Assembly (NCBI RefSeq): GCF_019061125.1
Contig: NZ_JAHQYI010000001.1
Span: 868,001 to 932,000 of the forward strand
Direction of reading: 5' to 3'
DNA length: 64,000 bases
Origin: Microbacterium sp. NC79
GTDB taxonomy: Bacteria; Actinomycetota; Actinomycetes; Actinomycetales; Microbacteriaceae
In this document: positions 17,367 to 27,587 of the stretch, piece by piece
Layout of the letters: every line of letters starts with the position of its first letter
Position numbering within the stretch: the first letter of the stretch is position 1
Notes under the pieces: generated by a model
What the model was told of the DNA's origin: nothing
The model's input: only the letters and a program-made list of their open reading frames with translations
Database searches by the model: none
Translations under genes and position numbers: made by a program

Positions 17367-18032
17367 GTGGACCTCACACCTGAAGCAACCGCCGCCGCCG
17401 ACACCTATCTCACCGAGCTGTTGATCGCCCCCGATGCGGCGCTCGCGCATGCGCTTGCCACGCAACACAGCGCGGGGCTTCCTGATATCGAGGTGACAGC
17501 GCTCAGCGGAAAGCTGCTCAACCTGCTGATTCGGATGAGCGGTGCCCACCGCGTGCTCGAAATCGGCACACTCGGCGCCTACTCGACAATCTGGATGGCC
17601 CGTGCCGTGGGCGAGGGAGGTCACGTCACCACGATTGAAGCGGAACCACACATCGCCGCCATCGCACGACAGAATCTGGAGTACGCAGGCATCGCCGACC
17701 GCGTCGACGTCAAGATTGGCCGTGGCGCCGACATTCTTCCCACGCTCATCGGCACCGCTGCGTACGACTTGGTCTTCATTGATGCTGACAAAGAATCAAA
17801 CACGCTGTACCTCGACTACGCGGCGCGGCTGGGCAGAAGCGGAACCGTTGTGATCGTCGACAACATTGGTCGCGAAGGTGAGATTGTGAGATCCGACAGC
17901 ACCGACAGTAAGGTCAACGGAACCCGCGCGGGGCTGGAGATGCTTGGCGCCGACCCACGATTTGATGCGACCGCATATCAAACCGTCGGGCTCAAGGGCT
18001 GGGACGGCACGGCAATCGCGATCGTTGTGTGA
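17367..18032 (+). CDS. SAM-dependent O-methyltransferase (family 3)
   Basis: 221 residues, typical for the catechol/caffeoyl-CoA OMT-like family. The SAM motif is VLEIGTLGAYSTIWMA, followed by TTIEAEPHIAAIARQNLEYA. The metal- and acceptor-side motif is YDLVFIDADKESNTLYLDYA, and a VDNIG region follows. The GTG at 17367 was chosen because similarity starts at DLTPEATAAADTYLTE. The frame runs further upstream but overlaps the DUF1648 gene. The acceptor substrate is unknown. Confidence 0.88.
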   Translation: MDLTPEATAAADTYLTELLIAPDAALAHALATQHSAGLPDIEVTALSGKLLNLLIRMSGAHRVLEIGTLGAYSTIWMARAVGEGGHVTTIEAEPHIAAIARQNLEYAGIADRVDVKIGRGADILPTLIGTAAYDLVFIDADKESNTLYLDYAARLGRSGTVVIVDNIGREGEIVRSDSTDSKVNGTRAGLEMLGADPRFDATAYQTVGLKGWDGTAIAIVV

Positions 18033-18075
18033 CCGTCCGCAACATTGCACGGCAGGAGCCAGCGTCGCTGGTTAG

Positions 18076-19413
<1,338 letters not shown>

Positions 19414-19461
19414 GCCGAGCGCGCAGGCGCTTACACGCTGAAACACAGAGAGGGGAAATCC

Positions 19462-20067
19462 ATGGCACGACGCCCGGATTTCCCTTCTCGTGTATCGACG
19501 CCCGTAACCGGACCAGTGCGCACAGCGCCGGTTCGTACAGGCAAAGCTTCCCCAGCACGCCGTCGCGTTGATGTCAGCGATTGGCTCGGTGGTATCCGGT
19601 TCTCCGGGTTCATGGCCATCATGCTGTCCCTTGTCGTCCTTGCCGTCTTTGTCTTGGTCCCGAGCATCGGTACCTATCTCGAGCAGCGCCAACGCATTGC
19701 ATCTCTTCAAGAAGCCGTCGCCGTCTCGCAGGCTGAGGTTGATCGGCTCGAAGCCGAGCGCGATCGCTGGACCGACGCCAACTACATCGCATCGCAAGCG
19801 CGAGAACGCCTCTACTACGTCAAGCCGGGCGAGGTCGTTTATCTCGTGGACAACGACATCGACGAGTCACTCCTGCCAATGAGTCATGGCCCGGTGAGCG
19901 ACAAGGTTGAGAAAACGAAGGTCGATTGGATGACGAAGGCGCTCCGTTCGGTCACTGAATCGGGTCTTGCCCAGTCCGTCATGGTGCCCGAGGGTGCAAC
20001 AGACACACCCGAGCCCACGGAACCGGCCGGAGAATCCGGCGAACAGACAGATTTGCCGACGCCCTGA
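19462..20067 (+). CDS. FtsB/DivIC-family septum formation initiator
   Basis: 201 residues. A basic Pro-rich cytoplasmic N-terminus (1-50) is followed by one membrane helix (about 51-72), a short coiled coil (EQRQRIASLQEAVAVSQAEVDRLEAER) and the DivIC motif region ARERLYYVKPGEVVYLV. The C-terminal tail is acidic, Pro-rich and variable. FtsB links FtsL and FtsQ in the divisome. The order eno-ftsB-DUF501 is standard in actinobacteria, which supports the call. Confidence 0.92.
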   Translation: MARRPDFPSRVSTPVTGPVRTAPVRTGKASPARRRVDVSDWLGGIRFSGFMAIMLSLVVLAVFVLVPSIGTYLEQRQRIASLQEAVAVSQAEVDRLEAERDRWTDANYIASQARERLYYVKPGEVVYLVDNDIDESLLPMSHGPVSDKVEKTKVDWMTKALRSVTESGLAQSVMVPEGATDTPEPTEPAGESGEQTDLPTP

Positions 20068-20083
20068 CCGGTAGCCTAGGGGA

Positions 20084-20602
20084 GTGACTGTGCCCCCTTT
20101 TGAACCCGTCCGCCAGGTCGACCTCGATGTCATGAGCTCGCAGCTCGGCCGGCAGGTGCGCGGCGTCGTGGGCATTGCTGCCCGCTGCGTGTGCGGTAAC
20201 CCGACCGTTGTGTCGACCCAGCCGCGCCTTGATGATGGCACGCCGTTTCCCACGTTCTATTACATGAGCCACCCCGGCGCCACCGCGTCAATGAGCCGCC
20301 TCGAGGCTTCGGGCATCATGGCGGAGTATTCGGCACTCATCGAGAATGATGAAGAAGTCCGCGCCGCCTACCAGCGCGCACATGAGGCGTACCTTGCCGA
20401 CCGCGCGCAGTTTGGTGCGGTCGAAGAGATCGACGGCATCTCCGCAGGGGGCATGCCTACCCGCGTCAAGTGCTTGCACGCCCTCGTCGGTCATGCTCTT
20501 GCCGCCGGCCCAGGCGTGAACCCGATCGGTGACATTGCACTTGCGGCCGCCGACTGGTCGCCCGAGGTATGCATCTGCGACGAGCCGGGTCGAGCGGCAT
20601 GA
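20084..20602 (+). CDS. DUF501 protein
   Basis: 172 residues. It contains the family motifs RCVCGNPTVVSTQPRLDDG, FPTFYYMSHP and TRVKCLHALVGHALAAG, and ends CICDE near the C-terminus. The conserved Cys pairs (RCVCG and CICD) and the KCLH motif could bind a metal. The function is unknown, and the gene is nearly universal in actinobacteria behind ftsB. The GTG at 20084 has TAGCCT ending 6 bases upstream, a leaderless arrangement. The stop overlaps the next start by ATGA. Confidence 0.92.
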   Translation: MTVPPFEPVRQVDLDVMSSQLGRQVRGVVGIAARCVCGNPTVVSTQPRLDDGTPFPTFYYMSHPGATASMSRLEASGIMAEYSALIENDEEVRAAYQRAHEAYLADRAQFGAVEEIDGISAGGMPTRVKCLHALVGHALAAGPGVNPIGDIALAAADWSPEVCICDEPGRAA

Positions 20603-21966
20603 AGCGTGCGCTCACGATTGTTTTCGCCGGCGCCATCGCCGCGATGCTTTCGATGGGCGCACCTGCTGTCGGCGTTGAACTCGCTAACGATCCGACGCCG
20701 ACACCGTCAATCACCACGGACGCGCCATCGCCGAGCCCCACTCCGAGCGATCCGGTGCGCGCTGCTGAATATTGGCTAGACGCCTACGGAATCACTGAGG
20801 CGTGGAAGACCACCAAGGGTGAGGGCGTCACCGTTGCCGTTATCGATACCGGCGTCGCGCACACGGCTGCCCTCGACCCTGCAGTCATCGGTGGTGCCGA
20901 CTTTTCCGGTGCTGGTAGCGATGACGGACGCACCCCGGTGGGAGTGAAAGATGCCAACCACGGCACGTACGTCGCCTCGCTGCTTGCCGCGCGGGCTGCC
21001 GCCGACGGAACGGGCATGGTTGGAGTCGCACCTGAATCCGACATTCTCGCGATCTCTGTCGGTTTCGGATCTAGCGCCACGGTTCCTTTCGTTGACCAGC
21101 TCGCCGACGCGATCGTCTGGGCGGTCGATGAGGGCGCTGACATTATCAACCTGTCGCTGACAACCAACCAGCTGTCCTGGGATGAAAGCTGGGACGACGC
21201 CTTCCAATATGCGTTTGATCACGACGTTGTCGTGATCGTCGCCGCCGGAAACCGGGGGAGCGGCACCTCTGTGGTCGGAGCTCCCGCTACAATTCCCGGC
21301 GTGCTGACCGTCGCGGGCGTCGATCCGGCAGGCAAGGCGAGTTTCGGTGCATCGACGCAGGGCATCACGATCGGGTTGGCAGCACCGAGTGAGAAGCTGC
21401 TGGGGATCGCCCCGGACGGAACCATGGTGACATGGGACGGAACCAGTGGTGCCGCACCGATTGTGGCTGGCGTCGCCGCGCTGGTACGTTCTGCACACCC
21501 CGATCTCGATGCCGCGAACGTCATTCAACGCCTCATTCAGACCGCCACACCCGTGCCGGGAGCTGCGACGCCTTCGCCGCTATACGGTTACGGTCTGATC
21601 GACGCGAACGCTGCCGTCACCGCGACCGGTATCACTCATGTTGACGCGAATCCGATGGGCTCGCTGGCGGAATGGGTGCGCATTTATCGCCGCGCTGATG
21701 CGCCGCAGCCACCGCAACAACAGGGCGAGGTTCCGCAGGTTCAGATTCCGGAACTTCCGCCTGTCGAACCACAGGCAGCCAAGCCGAATCCCCTGATGCC
21801 TTCCTTAGAATCCATCCGGAACGGCTCTATTCCGCTCATCGCTGTGACATTGCCTGGTATTCTAGTAGCGCTCGGCGTCACTGCTGCTGCCCGAAGCATC
21901 CGTTCGGCGCGCGAGTCGCGCACGTCGAGTAATGATCACTCAAAGGAAATATCTTCCCGTGCCTAA
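20599..21966 (+). CDS. Mycosin-like S8 serine peptidase, membrane anchored
   Basis: 455 residues. A signal peptide (1-27) is followed by a Thr/Pro/Ser linker and a subtilisin catalytic domain with D83 (AVIDTG), H121 (NHGTYVA), oxyanion N219 (AAGN) and S284 (GTSGAAP). A Pro/Gln-rich linker and one C-terminal membrane helix (about 415-435) with a basic tail end the protein. This is the mycosin layout, so it is probably exported and held by its C-terminal helix. No type VII secretion genes are nearby. It is coupled to DUF501 by a 4-base overlap, and its end overlaps ndh by 8 bases. Confidence 0.9.
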   Translation: MKRALTIVFAGAIAAMLSMGAPAVGVELANDPTPTPSITTDAPSPSPTPSDPVRAAEYWLDAYGITEAWKTTKGEGVTVAVIDTGVAHTAALDPAVIGGADFSGAGSDDGRTPVGVKDANHGTYVASLLAARAAADGTGMVGVAPESDILAISVGFGSSATVPFVDQLADAIVWAVDEGADIINLSLTTNQLSWDESWDDAFQYAFDHDVVVIVAAGNRGSGTSVVGAPATIPGVLTVAGVDPAGKASFGASTQGITIGLAAPSEKLLGIAPDGTMVTWDGTSGAAPIVAGVAALVRSAHPDLDAANVIQRLIQTATPVPGAATPSPLYGYGLIDANAAVTATGITHVDANPMGSLAEWVRIYRRADAPQPPQQQGEVPQVQIPELPPVEPQAAKPNPLMPSLESIRNGSIPLIAVTLPGILVALGVTAAARSIRSARESRTSSNDHSKEISSRA

Positions 21967-23371
21967 AATCCTGATTGTCGGTGGTGGCTACGCCGGTTTC
22001 TATACCGCGTGGAAGCTGGAGAAGCACCTTCGTAAGGGCGAGGCAGAGGTCATCATGGTTGACCCGCTGCCCTACATGACTTACCTTCCCTTCCTTCCGG
22101 AAGTTGCCGCTGGTTCCATCGAAGCCCGTCACGCGGTCGTATCGCACCGTCGTCACCTGAAGAAGACGACGATCGTTCGCGCCAAGGTGACGAACGTTGA
22201 TCACGCCAACAAGACGGCAACGATTACGCCCGAGCAGGGCGAATCTTACGAACTGGAATACGACCAGATCGTCGTGACCGCTGGTTCCGTTTCGCGCACC
22301 TTCCCGATTCCGGGAATTGCCGAAAACGCAATCGGCATGAAGGCGATCGAAGAAGCCGTGGCCGTTCGTGACCGCCTGCTGAACAACTTCGACAAGGCAG
22401 CCACGTTGCCCGCCGGACCGGAGCGCGACCGTCTGCTGACCGTCGTCGTTGTCGGTGGTGGTTTCGCTGGTATCGAGACGTTTGCCGAGCTGCGCTCGCT
22501 CGCGTCGTCGCTGCTCGCGAACTACCCGCAGCTGAAGTTCGAAGACACGCACTTCCACCTCATTGAGGCGATGGGCCGCATCATGCCCGAGGTTTCGTTG
22601 CCGACGAGCGAGTGGGTTCTCAAGGACCTCGCAAAGCGTGGCGCCAACGTGCACCTCGACACGCAGGTTGTGGACGCTACCGATGGCAACGTCGGACTGT
22701 CGACCGGACAGGTTATCCCGTCGGATCTCATCATCTGGACCGCAGGTGTGATGGCAAACCCGCAGGTTGTGAAGGGCTCCGGCCTTCCCGCAGACCAGCG
22801 CGGACGCATCACCGCTGACGCAACGCTGCGCGTCATCGACGGTGAAGAGATCGTTGAAGGCGCATGGACCGCCGGTGACATTTCGGCTGTTCCTGACCTG
22901 ACCGGTGGCGGTGTCGGCGGCTTCTGCGTGCCGAACGCTCAGCACGCGGTTCGCCAGGCGAAGCGCCTCGCAAAGAACCTCGTTGCCGTTCTCCGTGGCG
23001 CGCAGCCCGTCGAGTACATCCACAAGAACCTGGGCGCTGTTGCAGGCCTCGGTCTGTACAACGGTGTCTTCCAGTCAGGCAAGATCGCCCTCAAGGGCTT
23101 CGTCGCCTGGGTCGCTCACCGCGGCTACCACGGCCTGGCTATGCCGTCGTGGGAGCGCAAGTGGCGTGTGCTGTGGGGCTGGTGGCATAACCTCTGGCTC
23201 GGTCGCGACATCGCGTCGATGGAAGCTGTGCAGATCCCGCGCGCATTCTTCACCGAGTTTGCGTCGAAGCCGCGTCCGGCTGCCGCTCCCGTCGAAGCTC
23301 CGGCAGAGAAGCCTGCCGAGCCGGTTGCTGACAAGGCAACTGAGTCTGAAAAGGCTGCCGTCGGCGCTTAG
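21959..23371 (+). CDS. ndh: Type II NADH dehydrogenase (NDH-2)
   Basis: 470 residues. It is a single-subunit, non-proton-pumping NADH:quinone oxidoreductase bound to the inner face of the membrane. FAD motif 1 is ILIVGGGYAGFYTAWKLEK, the NADH motif is VVVVGGGFAGIETFAEL, and further FAD contacts are IIWTAGVMANP and WTAGDISAVPDL. The amphipathic C-terminal membrane-binding part includes RGYHGLAMPSWERKWRV, followed by an Ala/Pro/Glu tail. The GTG at 21959 has AAAGGAA upstream. An in-frame ATG at 21932 is less likely because it lies deeper in the peptidase gene. Confidence 0.95.
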   Translation: MPKILIVGGGYAGFYTAWKLEKHLRKGEAEVIMVDPLPYMTYLPFLPEVAAGSIEARHAVVSHRRHLKKTTIVRAKVTNVDHANKTATITPEQGESYELEYDQIVVTAGSVSRTFPIPGIAENAIGMKAIEEAVAVRDRLLNNFDKAATLPAGPERDRLLTVVVVGGGFAGIETFAELRSLASSLLANYPQLKFEDTHFHLIEAMGRIMPEVSLPTSEWVLKDLAKRGANVHLDTQVVDATDGNVGLSTGQVIPSDLIIWTAGVMANPQVVKGSGLPADQRGRITADATLRVIDGEEIVEGAWTAGDISAVPDLTGGGVGGFCVPNAQHAVRQAKRLAKNLVAVLRGAQPVEYIHKNLGAVAGLGLYNGVFQSGKIALKGFVAWVAHRGYHGLAMPSWERKWRVLWGWWHNLWLGRDIASMEAVQIPRAFFTEFASKPRPAAAPVEAPAEKPAEPVADKATESEKAAVGA

Positions 23372-23381
23372 TAACGCGTTC

Positions 23382-23413
23382 ACGAAGGCGGGTGCTTTGG
23401 CACCCGCCTTCGT
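23382..23413 (+). terminator. Terminator hairpin after ndh
   Basis: The inverted repeat ACGAAGGCGGGTGC / GCACCCGCCTTCGT has a 4-base TTTG loop and is followed by CGTTT. Confidence 0.85.
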
Positions 23414-23450
23414 CGTTTCCGCCGACGTGTAGCTAGGCTAGAAACACCAA

Positions 23451-23523
23451 GCCCCCATAGCCCAATGGCAGAGGCAGACGACTTAAAATCGTCACAGTGT
23501 CGGTTCGAGTCCGACTGGGGGTA
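23451..23523 (+). tRNA. tRNA with UAA anticodon (tRNA-Leu), short variable loop
   Basis: A 73-base cloverleaf. The acceptor arms are GCCCCCA and TGGGGGT (first pair G-U), the anticodon stem is GACGA/TCGTC with loop CTTAAAA, and the T arm is GTCGG-TTCGAGT-CCGAC. Discriminator A73 is present and CCA is not encoded. The anticodon at 23484-23486 is TAA, reading UUA leucine codons. The variable loop is only 5 bases, whereas tRNA-Leu normally carries a long class II arm. The D stem is imperfect. A TAGGCT -10 box lies at 23434-23439. That the tRNA is real is clear; its amino acid identity is less so. Confidence 0.85.
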
Positions 23524-23579
23524 CACGCACGCCGCTCGTCCACCCTCGAGCGCGCAATCTCATCACGTAGGCTTTGGCC

Positions 23580-24194
23580 ATGACGATTGAGCCTCGCCCG
23601 ACCGAGAAGCCACGGTCTCGGCTCGTGACCGCCGCAATCTTCGGCGGTGGCTTCGTCGCGCTGATATGGATCATCGAGATTCTCGACGCGATCACGAATC
23701 AGCGGCTCGACAACAACGGTGTGCGCCCGTGGACGGTAGATGGCCTGTGGGGCATCGTCTTCGCGCCGGTACTGCACACCGACTGGGCGCACCTCATCTC
23801 CAACTCCGTTCCAGCTTTTGTTCTAACGTTTGTGATTGTGCTGAGTTCCGGAACCACGCGGTGGCTGGAAGCGACGGCGATCGTGTGGGTGACGGCTGGT
23901 GTCGGTACGTGGCTCATCGGCGGACTCAACACCAACCATGTCGGCGCATCATCCCTCATCTTCGGGTGGGTGGCATTCCTGGTGCTTCGTGGCTTCTTCG
24001 CGAAGAAACTCAGCGAAATCGCGATCGGTCTCGTGATCGGGGCCGTGTACGGGTATCTCATTTGGGGTGTCCTCCCGACGACGCCAGGCGTTTCTTGGCA
24101 GGGGCACCTGTGCGGAGCGATTGGCGGCGTGATCGCTGCGGTTATTCTCGGCCGGCGCTCCGCAGAACAGCGCGACGCCACTGCACGCAGCTGA
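23580..24194 (+). CDS. Rhomboid-family intramembrane serine protease
   Basis: 204 residues with about six membrane spans. The core motifs are HTDWAHLISNSVPAF (first His helix), GASSLIFG with nucleophile S124, and GHLCGAIGG with catalytic H176, so the Ser-His dyad is intact. Rhomboids cleave membrane proteins within the bilayer. The ATG at 23580 follows a TAGGCT -10 box with a 6-base gap and no ribosome site (leaderless). It follows the tRNA directly. The substrate is unknown. Confidence 0.9.
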   Translation: MTIEPRPTEKPRSRLVTAAIFGGGFVALIWIIEILDAITNQRLDNNGVRPWTVDGLWGIVFAPVLHTDWAHLISNSVPAFVLTFVIVLSSGTTRWLEATAIVWVTAGVGTWLIGGLNTNHVGASSLIFGWVAFLVLRGFFAKKLSEIAIGLVIGAVYGYLIWGVLPTTPGVSWQGHLCGAIGGVIAAVILGRRSAEQRDATARS

Positions 24195-24281
24195 CGCCCA
24201 GGCGCCTTCACTGCGGGGATGTCAGCGCGTATGCTCCTGGCTAGAAGTGACGCTTCCGCTCGGCGTCACGGAGAGGTCATC

Positions 24282-24851
24282 ATGCGAGGTAGCCAACGAA
24301 CGGCAGGGGTTCTGCTTGCCGTGATTGCCATCATGGTCGGTCTCGTTGCGTGTTCTGGCGGCGTCGGTCCCACGGGGCCGAAAGCGACCGAGCAGGCACA
24401 ACAAAACGGTGAGGAGCCGCAGGGAGAAGACACGTCAAGCGGAACCACGACAGACGCGGGCGGGGATGCAACGTTGTCGGGTGCCTGCCTGGAGATTTCG
24501 CAGGCCATGTCGAGCGCGAGCTCAGAGATGGGCACCGCGATTCAAGACGGGCTGACTAATCCTGAAGGTGTGAAAGACGCCCTGCTGCTTCAAGCAGAAG
24601 CGCTGCAGAAGGCCGTGACAGCCACCGCCAATGGCGAGGTGAAGACCGCGCTCCAAGCAGTCGCCGATGACATGAGCGCATTTGCCGACGTTTTCCAGGG
24701 GCTACCCGACATGACGAACCCGTCATCGTGGGCGAATGATCCGGTCGCGCTGGAAAAGGTCACTCAACTCGGACAGAAATTGCAGACCGCGGGTACCGAG
24801 CTGCAGGCCTCGCTTTCCGAACTTCTCACGCTGTGTAACTACACGCCGTGA
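24282..24851 (+). CDS. Predicted lipoprotein, unknown function
   Basis: 189 residues. A type II signal peptide ends in the lipobox LVAC (Cys about residue 24), followed by a Gly/Thr/Glu/Gln-rich spacer and a helical domain with two further Cys (GACLEIS and TLCNYTP) that could form a disulfide. The ATG has GGAGAGG upstream and was preferred over the longer frame from 24219 because the signal peptide begins here. No known domain was recognised. It is probably a cell-surface helical-bundle protein. Confidence 0.8.
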   Translation: MRGSQRTAGVLLAVIAIMVGLVACSGGVGPTGPKATEQAQQNGEEPQGEDTSSGTTTDAGGDATLSGACLEISQAMSSASSEMGTAIQDGLTNPEGVKDALLLQAEALQKAVTATANGEVKTALQAVADDMSAFADVFQGLPDMTNPSSWANDPVALEKVTQLGQKLQTAGTELQASLSELLTLCNYTP

Positions 24852-24967
24852 CGGTGCCTGCACGCATTTGTCGGAGAACTCCTTCTCGAGCCGAGCTGTC
24901 GCGCCACGACCTGTGAGCAATCTCCTCATTCGTGCATATTTGGTGCGAATGCCTCTAGGCTGGCGAC

Positions 24968-26194
24968 GTGCTTGACCTGATGACCCGATCGGCGGCGGCG
25001 CAAGGGTGGCGTACTCCCGAGGCATGGTGGCCCGCGCTGACCAGTGCGACGTCGCACCTTTCTGCCCCGGTGGCTGTGATTGCGCAGGATGCGCTCGCCT
25101 TCAACGCCCGCGACATGCTGGTGCGCGCTGGGGGAGTGCCGATTCGCGTCGCCAGTAAGTCGATTCGCGTCCGTGCCGTGCTCGACGCCGTCCTTGCCCT
25201 TCCCGGATACCAGGGCATCCTCGCCTTTACGCTCGCAGAAGCCCTGTGGCTTTCCGAAACTCAAGACGACATCGTGATGGGGTACCCCACGACTGATCGT
25301 GCGGCGCTCGCTCGCCTCCTTGCCGACGAAACGGCTGCGAGCCGCATCACCCTGATGATTGATGATGTCGCACAGCTCGACCTCATCGATGCGGTGGTGG
25401 CGCCGTCCGCACGTCCTGTGATCCGCGTCGCGATTGATGCGGATGCGTCGTGGCGTGCTCCCGCCCTCGGACATATTGGGGTAAGGCGGTCGCCACTGCA
25501 TACGCCAGATGAGGTTGCCGCTTTTGCCGCGCGGGTGGTGAGCCGCCCCGGCTTCGCGCTCGTGGGGCTGATGATGTACGAGGCTCAGATTGCCGGGCAA
25601 ACCGATGCAAGCGGCCACCAGGACGGTCTCATGCGCTGGATGAAGCGGCAATCAGGCAACGAACTGGCCGATCGTCGCCGTGCGATTGTCGCGGGCGTTC
25701 GACGCGTCGCTGACCTGGAATTTGTCAACGGCGGTGGAACCGGTTCGCTGGAATACACTGCCGCAGACGATTCCGTCACCGAGCTCACCGCAGGCAGCGG
25801 ATTCTTGGCGGGCACGCTTTTTGATGACTACCAGGGGTTCCAGCCCGCACCGGCTGCGGCGTTCGCGTTCGACGTCGTGCGCAAGCCCCTCCCTGACATC
25901 GCCACCATTCTCGGCGGTGGTTGGATTGCTTCCGGCCCGCCGGTGGCTTCGCGCCAACCTCGCGCGGCATGGCCAACGGGCCTGAAAACGCTTGGCCGTG
26001 AGGGTGCGGGGGAAGTGCAGACGCCGTTACAGGGCGCACCCGCCCGTTCGCTCGCAGTCGGCGACCGCGTCTGGCTTCGTCATGCCAAGAGCGGCGAAGG
26101 GTCGGAACGGGTGTTGTCGTACCACGTCGTTGACGACGGCGTCGTGGTTGATGAGTTGTTGACGTACCGCGGAGAAGGAAAGGCGTTTTTGTGA
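24968..26194 (+). CDS. PLP-dependent amino acid deaminase/aldolase, alanine-racemase-like fold
   Basis: 408 residues. The N-terminal alanine-racemase-type barrel carries the PLP lysine in RVASKSIRVRAVL. The C-terminal part has D-serine-dehydratase/D-threonine-aldolase features (LEFVNGGGTGSLEY, VGDRVWLRHAKSGE, YRGEGKAFL). Substrates in the family are D-amino acids and their hydroxylated forms. The GTG at 24968 follows a TAGGCT -10 box with a 6-base gap (leaderless). It overlaps the next gene by GTGA, so the two are probably co-translated. Confidence 0.85.
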   Translation: MLDLMTRSAAAQGWRTPEAWWPALTSATSHLSAPVAVIAQDALAFNARDMLVRAGGVPIRVASKSIRVRAVLDAVLALPGYQGILAFTLAEALWLSETQDDIVMGYPTTDRAALARLLADETAASRITLMIDDVAQLDLIDAVVAPSARPVIRVAIDADASWRAPALGHIGVRRSPLHTPDEVAAFAARVVSRPGFALVGLMMYEAQIAGQTDASGHQDGLMRWMKRQSGNELADRRRAIVAGVRRVADLEFVNGGGTGSLEYTAADDSVTELTAGSGFLAGTLFDDYQGFQPAPAAAFAFDVVRKPLPDIATILGGGWIASGPPVASRQPRAAWPTGLKTLGREGAGEVQTPLQGAPARSLAVGDRVWLRHAKSGEGSERVLSYHVVDDGVVVDELLTYRGEGKAFL

Positions 26195-27504
26195 CACGAC
26201 CAGGCGGACAATGGCAGAACTGGGCACGATCGGCTCGCATCCGACCGCAGCTCACGGAGTTTCCGCGCACGGCTGAGGCCGTCCAGCGGGCTGTTATTGC
26301 GGCGAAGGCGCGTGGCATGCAGATCAAGGCAGTTGGTTCCGGCCACTCCTTTACCGGCATCGCCGTTGCTCCCGGTGTACTGCTCGACCTGTCAGACCTC
26401 AGCGGCCTCGTCGCCGTCGATACGGAACGCGGCCGCGTCACACTCAAAGCCGGCACCAAGCTGCACCAGATTCCTGAATTGCTCGCGCCGTTCGGACTCG
26501 CGATGGAAAACCTCGGTGACATCGATCGACAGTCAATTTCTGGCGCGATCTCGACCGGAACGCACGGCACCGGATCTGGTTTCGGCGGAATCTCCACCCA
26601 GATCGTGGGCGCGACCCTCGTCACCGCAGAGGGCGAGTTCCGCACCATCGACGAGAACCACTCGCCCGAGTTGCTTCCGGCGGTTGCCCTCGGGCTCGGC
26701 GCGCTCGGCATCCTTGTTGACGTCACCGTGCAGTGTGTTCCGGCCTTCCTTTTGCATGCTGTCGAGCGCCGTGAGTCGATTCACGATGTGATGGCAAATA
26801 TTCATGAGCGCGCGAACGCCGTTGACCACTTTGAGTTCTACTGGTTTCCGCACACCGAATTTGCGCTCACGAAGGAAAACACGCGGTTGCCTGAGGGCGA
26901 TAAGCGTCATCCACTGCCGCGTGCCGCGAAGTGGCTCGATGAGACCGTACTTGCCAATGGCGTCTACCGCCTGACCTGCGGACTCGGGAGCGTGGTTCCC
27001 GCGATCGTGCCACCGGTATCCCGCATGGCTTCCCAGCTCACCGGCTCGCGCGAGTACACCGATCACTCCACTCGGGTTTTCACGCAGTCTCGCACCGTGC
27101 GGTTCCGTGAGATGGAGTACGCCATCCCCGTGGAAAACGTGCAGGACGCGTTTCGCGAACTCGCCGCTGTCATCGCGCGCAAGGGGTGGAAGATCTCTTT
27201 CCCGGTTGAGGTGCGCTTTGCGAAGGGCGATGACCGGTGGCTGTCGACCGCATACGGCCGTGATTCTGCCTACATCGCCGTGCACCGGTACTGGCGCGAA
27301 GACCCCAGCGAATATTTCTGGGCGGTGGAGACGATCATGGCGCAGTTCGGTGGCCGACCGCACTGGGGAAAGATGCACACGCTCAATGCCCAGACATTGC
27401 GCGAGCGCTATCCCCGCTTTGACGATTTTGTCGCGCTTCGCGATGAATGGGACCCGGAACGGCGCTTCCGAAACGCGTACCTTGATCGCGTCCTCGGGGC
27501 GTGA
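26191..27504 (+). CDS. D-arabinono-1,4-lactone oxidase-family FAD enzyme
   Basis: 437 residues. The PCMH-type FAD domain has VGSGHSFTGIAVAPG, whose His is the usual covalent flavin residue, and SISGAISTGTHGTG. The ALO C-terminal domain ends with the conserved HWGKMHTLNAQTLRERYPRF and WDPERRFRN segments. The family oxidises aldonolactones or alditols at the terminal carbon. It is coupled to the deaminase by a 4-base overlap, an arrangement I know from Microbacteriaceae. The metabolic link between the two is not obvious. Confidence 0.9.
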   Translation: MTRPGGQWQNWARSARIRPQLTEFPRTAEAVQRAVIAAKARGMQIKAVGSGHSFTGIAVAPGVLLDLSDLSGLVAVDTERGRVTLKAGTKLHQIPELLAPFGLAMENLGDIDRQSISGAISTGTHGTGSGFGGISTQIVGATLVTAEGEFRTIDENHSPELLPAVALGLGALGILVDVTVQCVPAFLLHAVERRESIHDVMANIHERANAVDHFEFYWFPHTEFALTKENTRLPEGDKRHPLPRAAKWLDETVLANGVYRLTCGLGSVVPAIVPPVSRMASQLTGSREYTDHSTRVFTQSRTVRFREMEYAIPVENVQDAFRELAAVIARKGWKISFPVEVRFAKGDDRWLSTAYGRDSAYIAVHRYWREDPSEYFWAVETIMAQFGGRPHWGKMHTLNAQTLRERYPRFDDFVALRDEWDPERRFRNAYLDRVLGA

Positions 27505-27531
27505 ACTCGCTGAGAGTCATCCGACGCCACC

Positions 27532-27559
27532 TCGACAGCGCGGTGCGCGCGGATAGTAT
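27532..27559 (+). promoter_or_regulatory. Promoter of lemA
   Basis: TCGACA (27532-27537), a 16-base spacer and TAGTAT (27554-27559). Transcription would start about 22 bases before the lemA ATG, leaving room for the AGAAGGGGG ribosome site. Confidence 0.6.
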
Positions 27560-27587
27560 GTGAATCGATAGAAGGGGGCTCGCACTT

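Noticed and set aside
21878..23023. 381-codon frame on the minus strand under ndh
   Set aside because: It is antisense to NDH-2, which has clear FAD and NADH motifs; no support for a gene.
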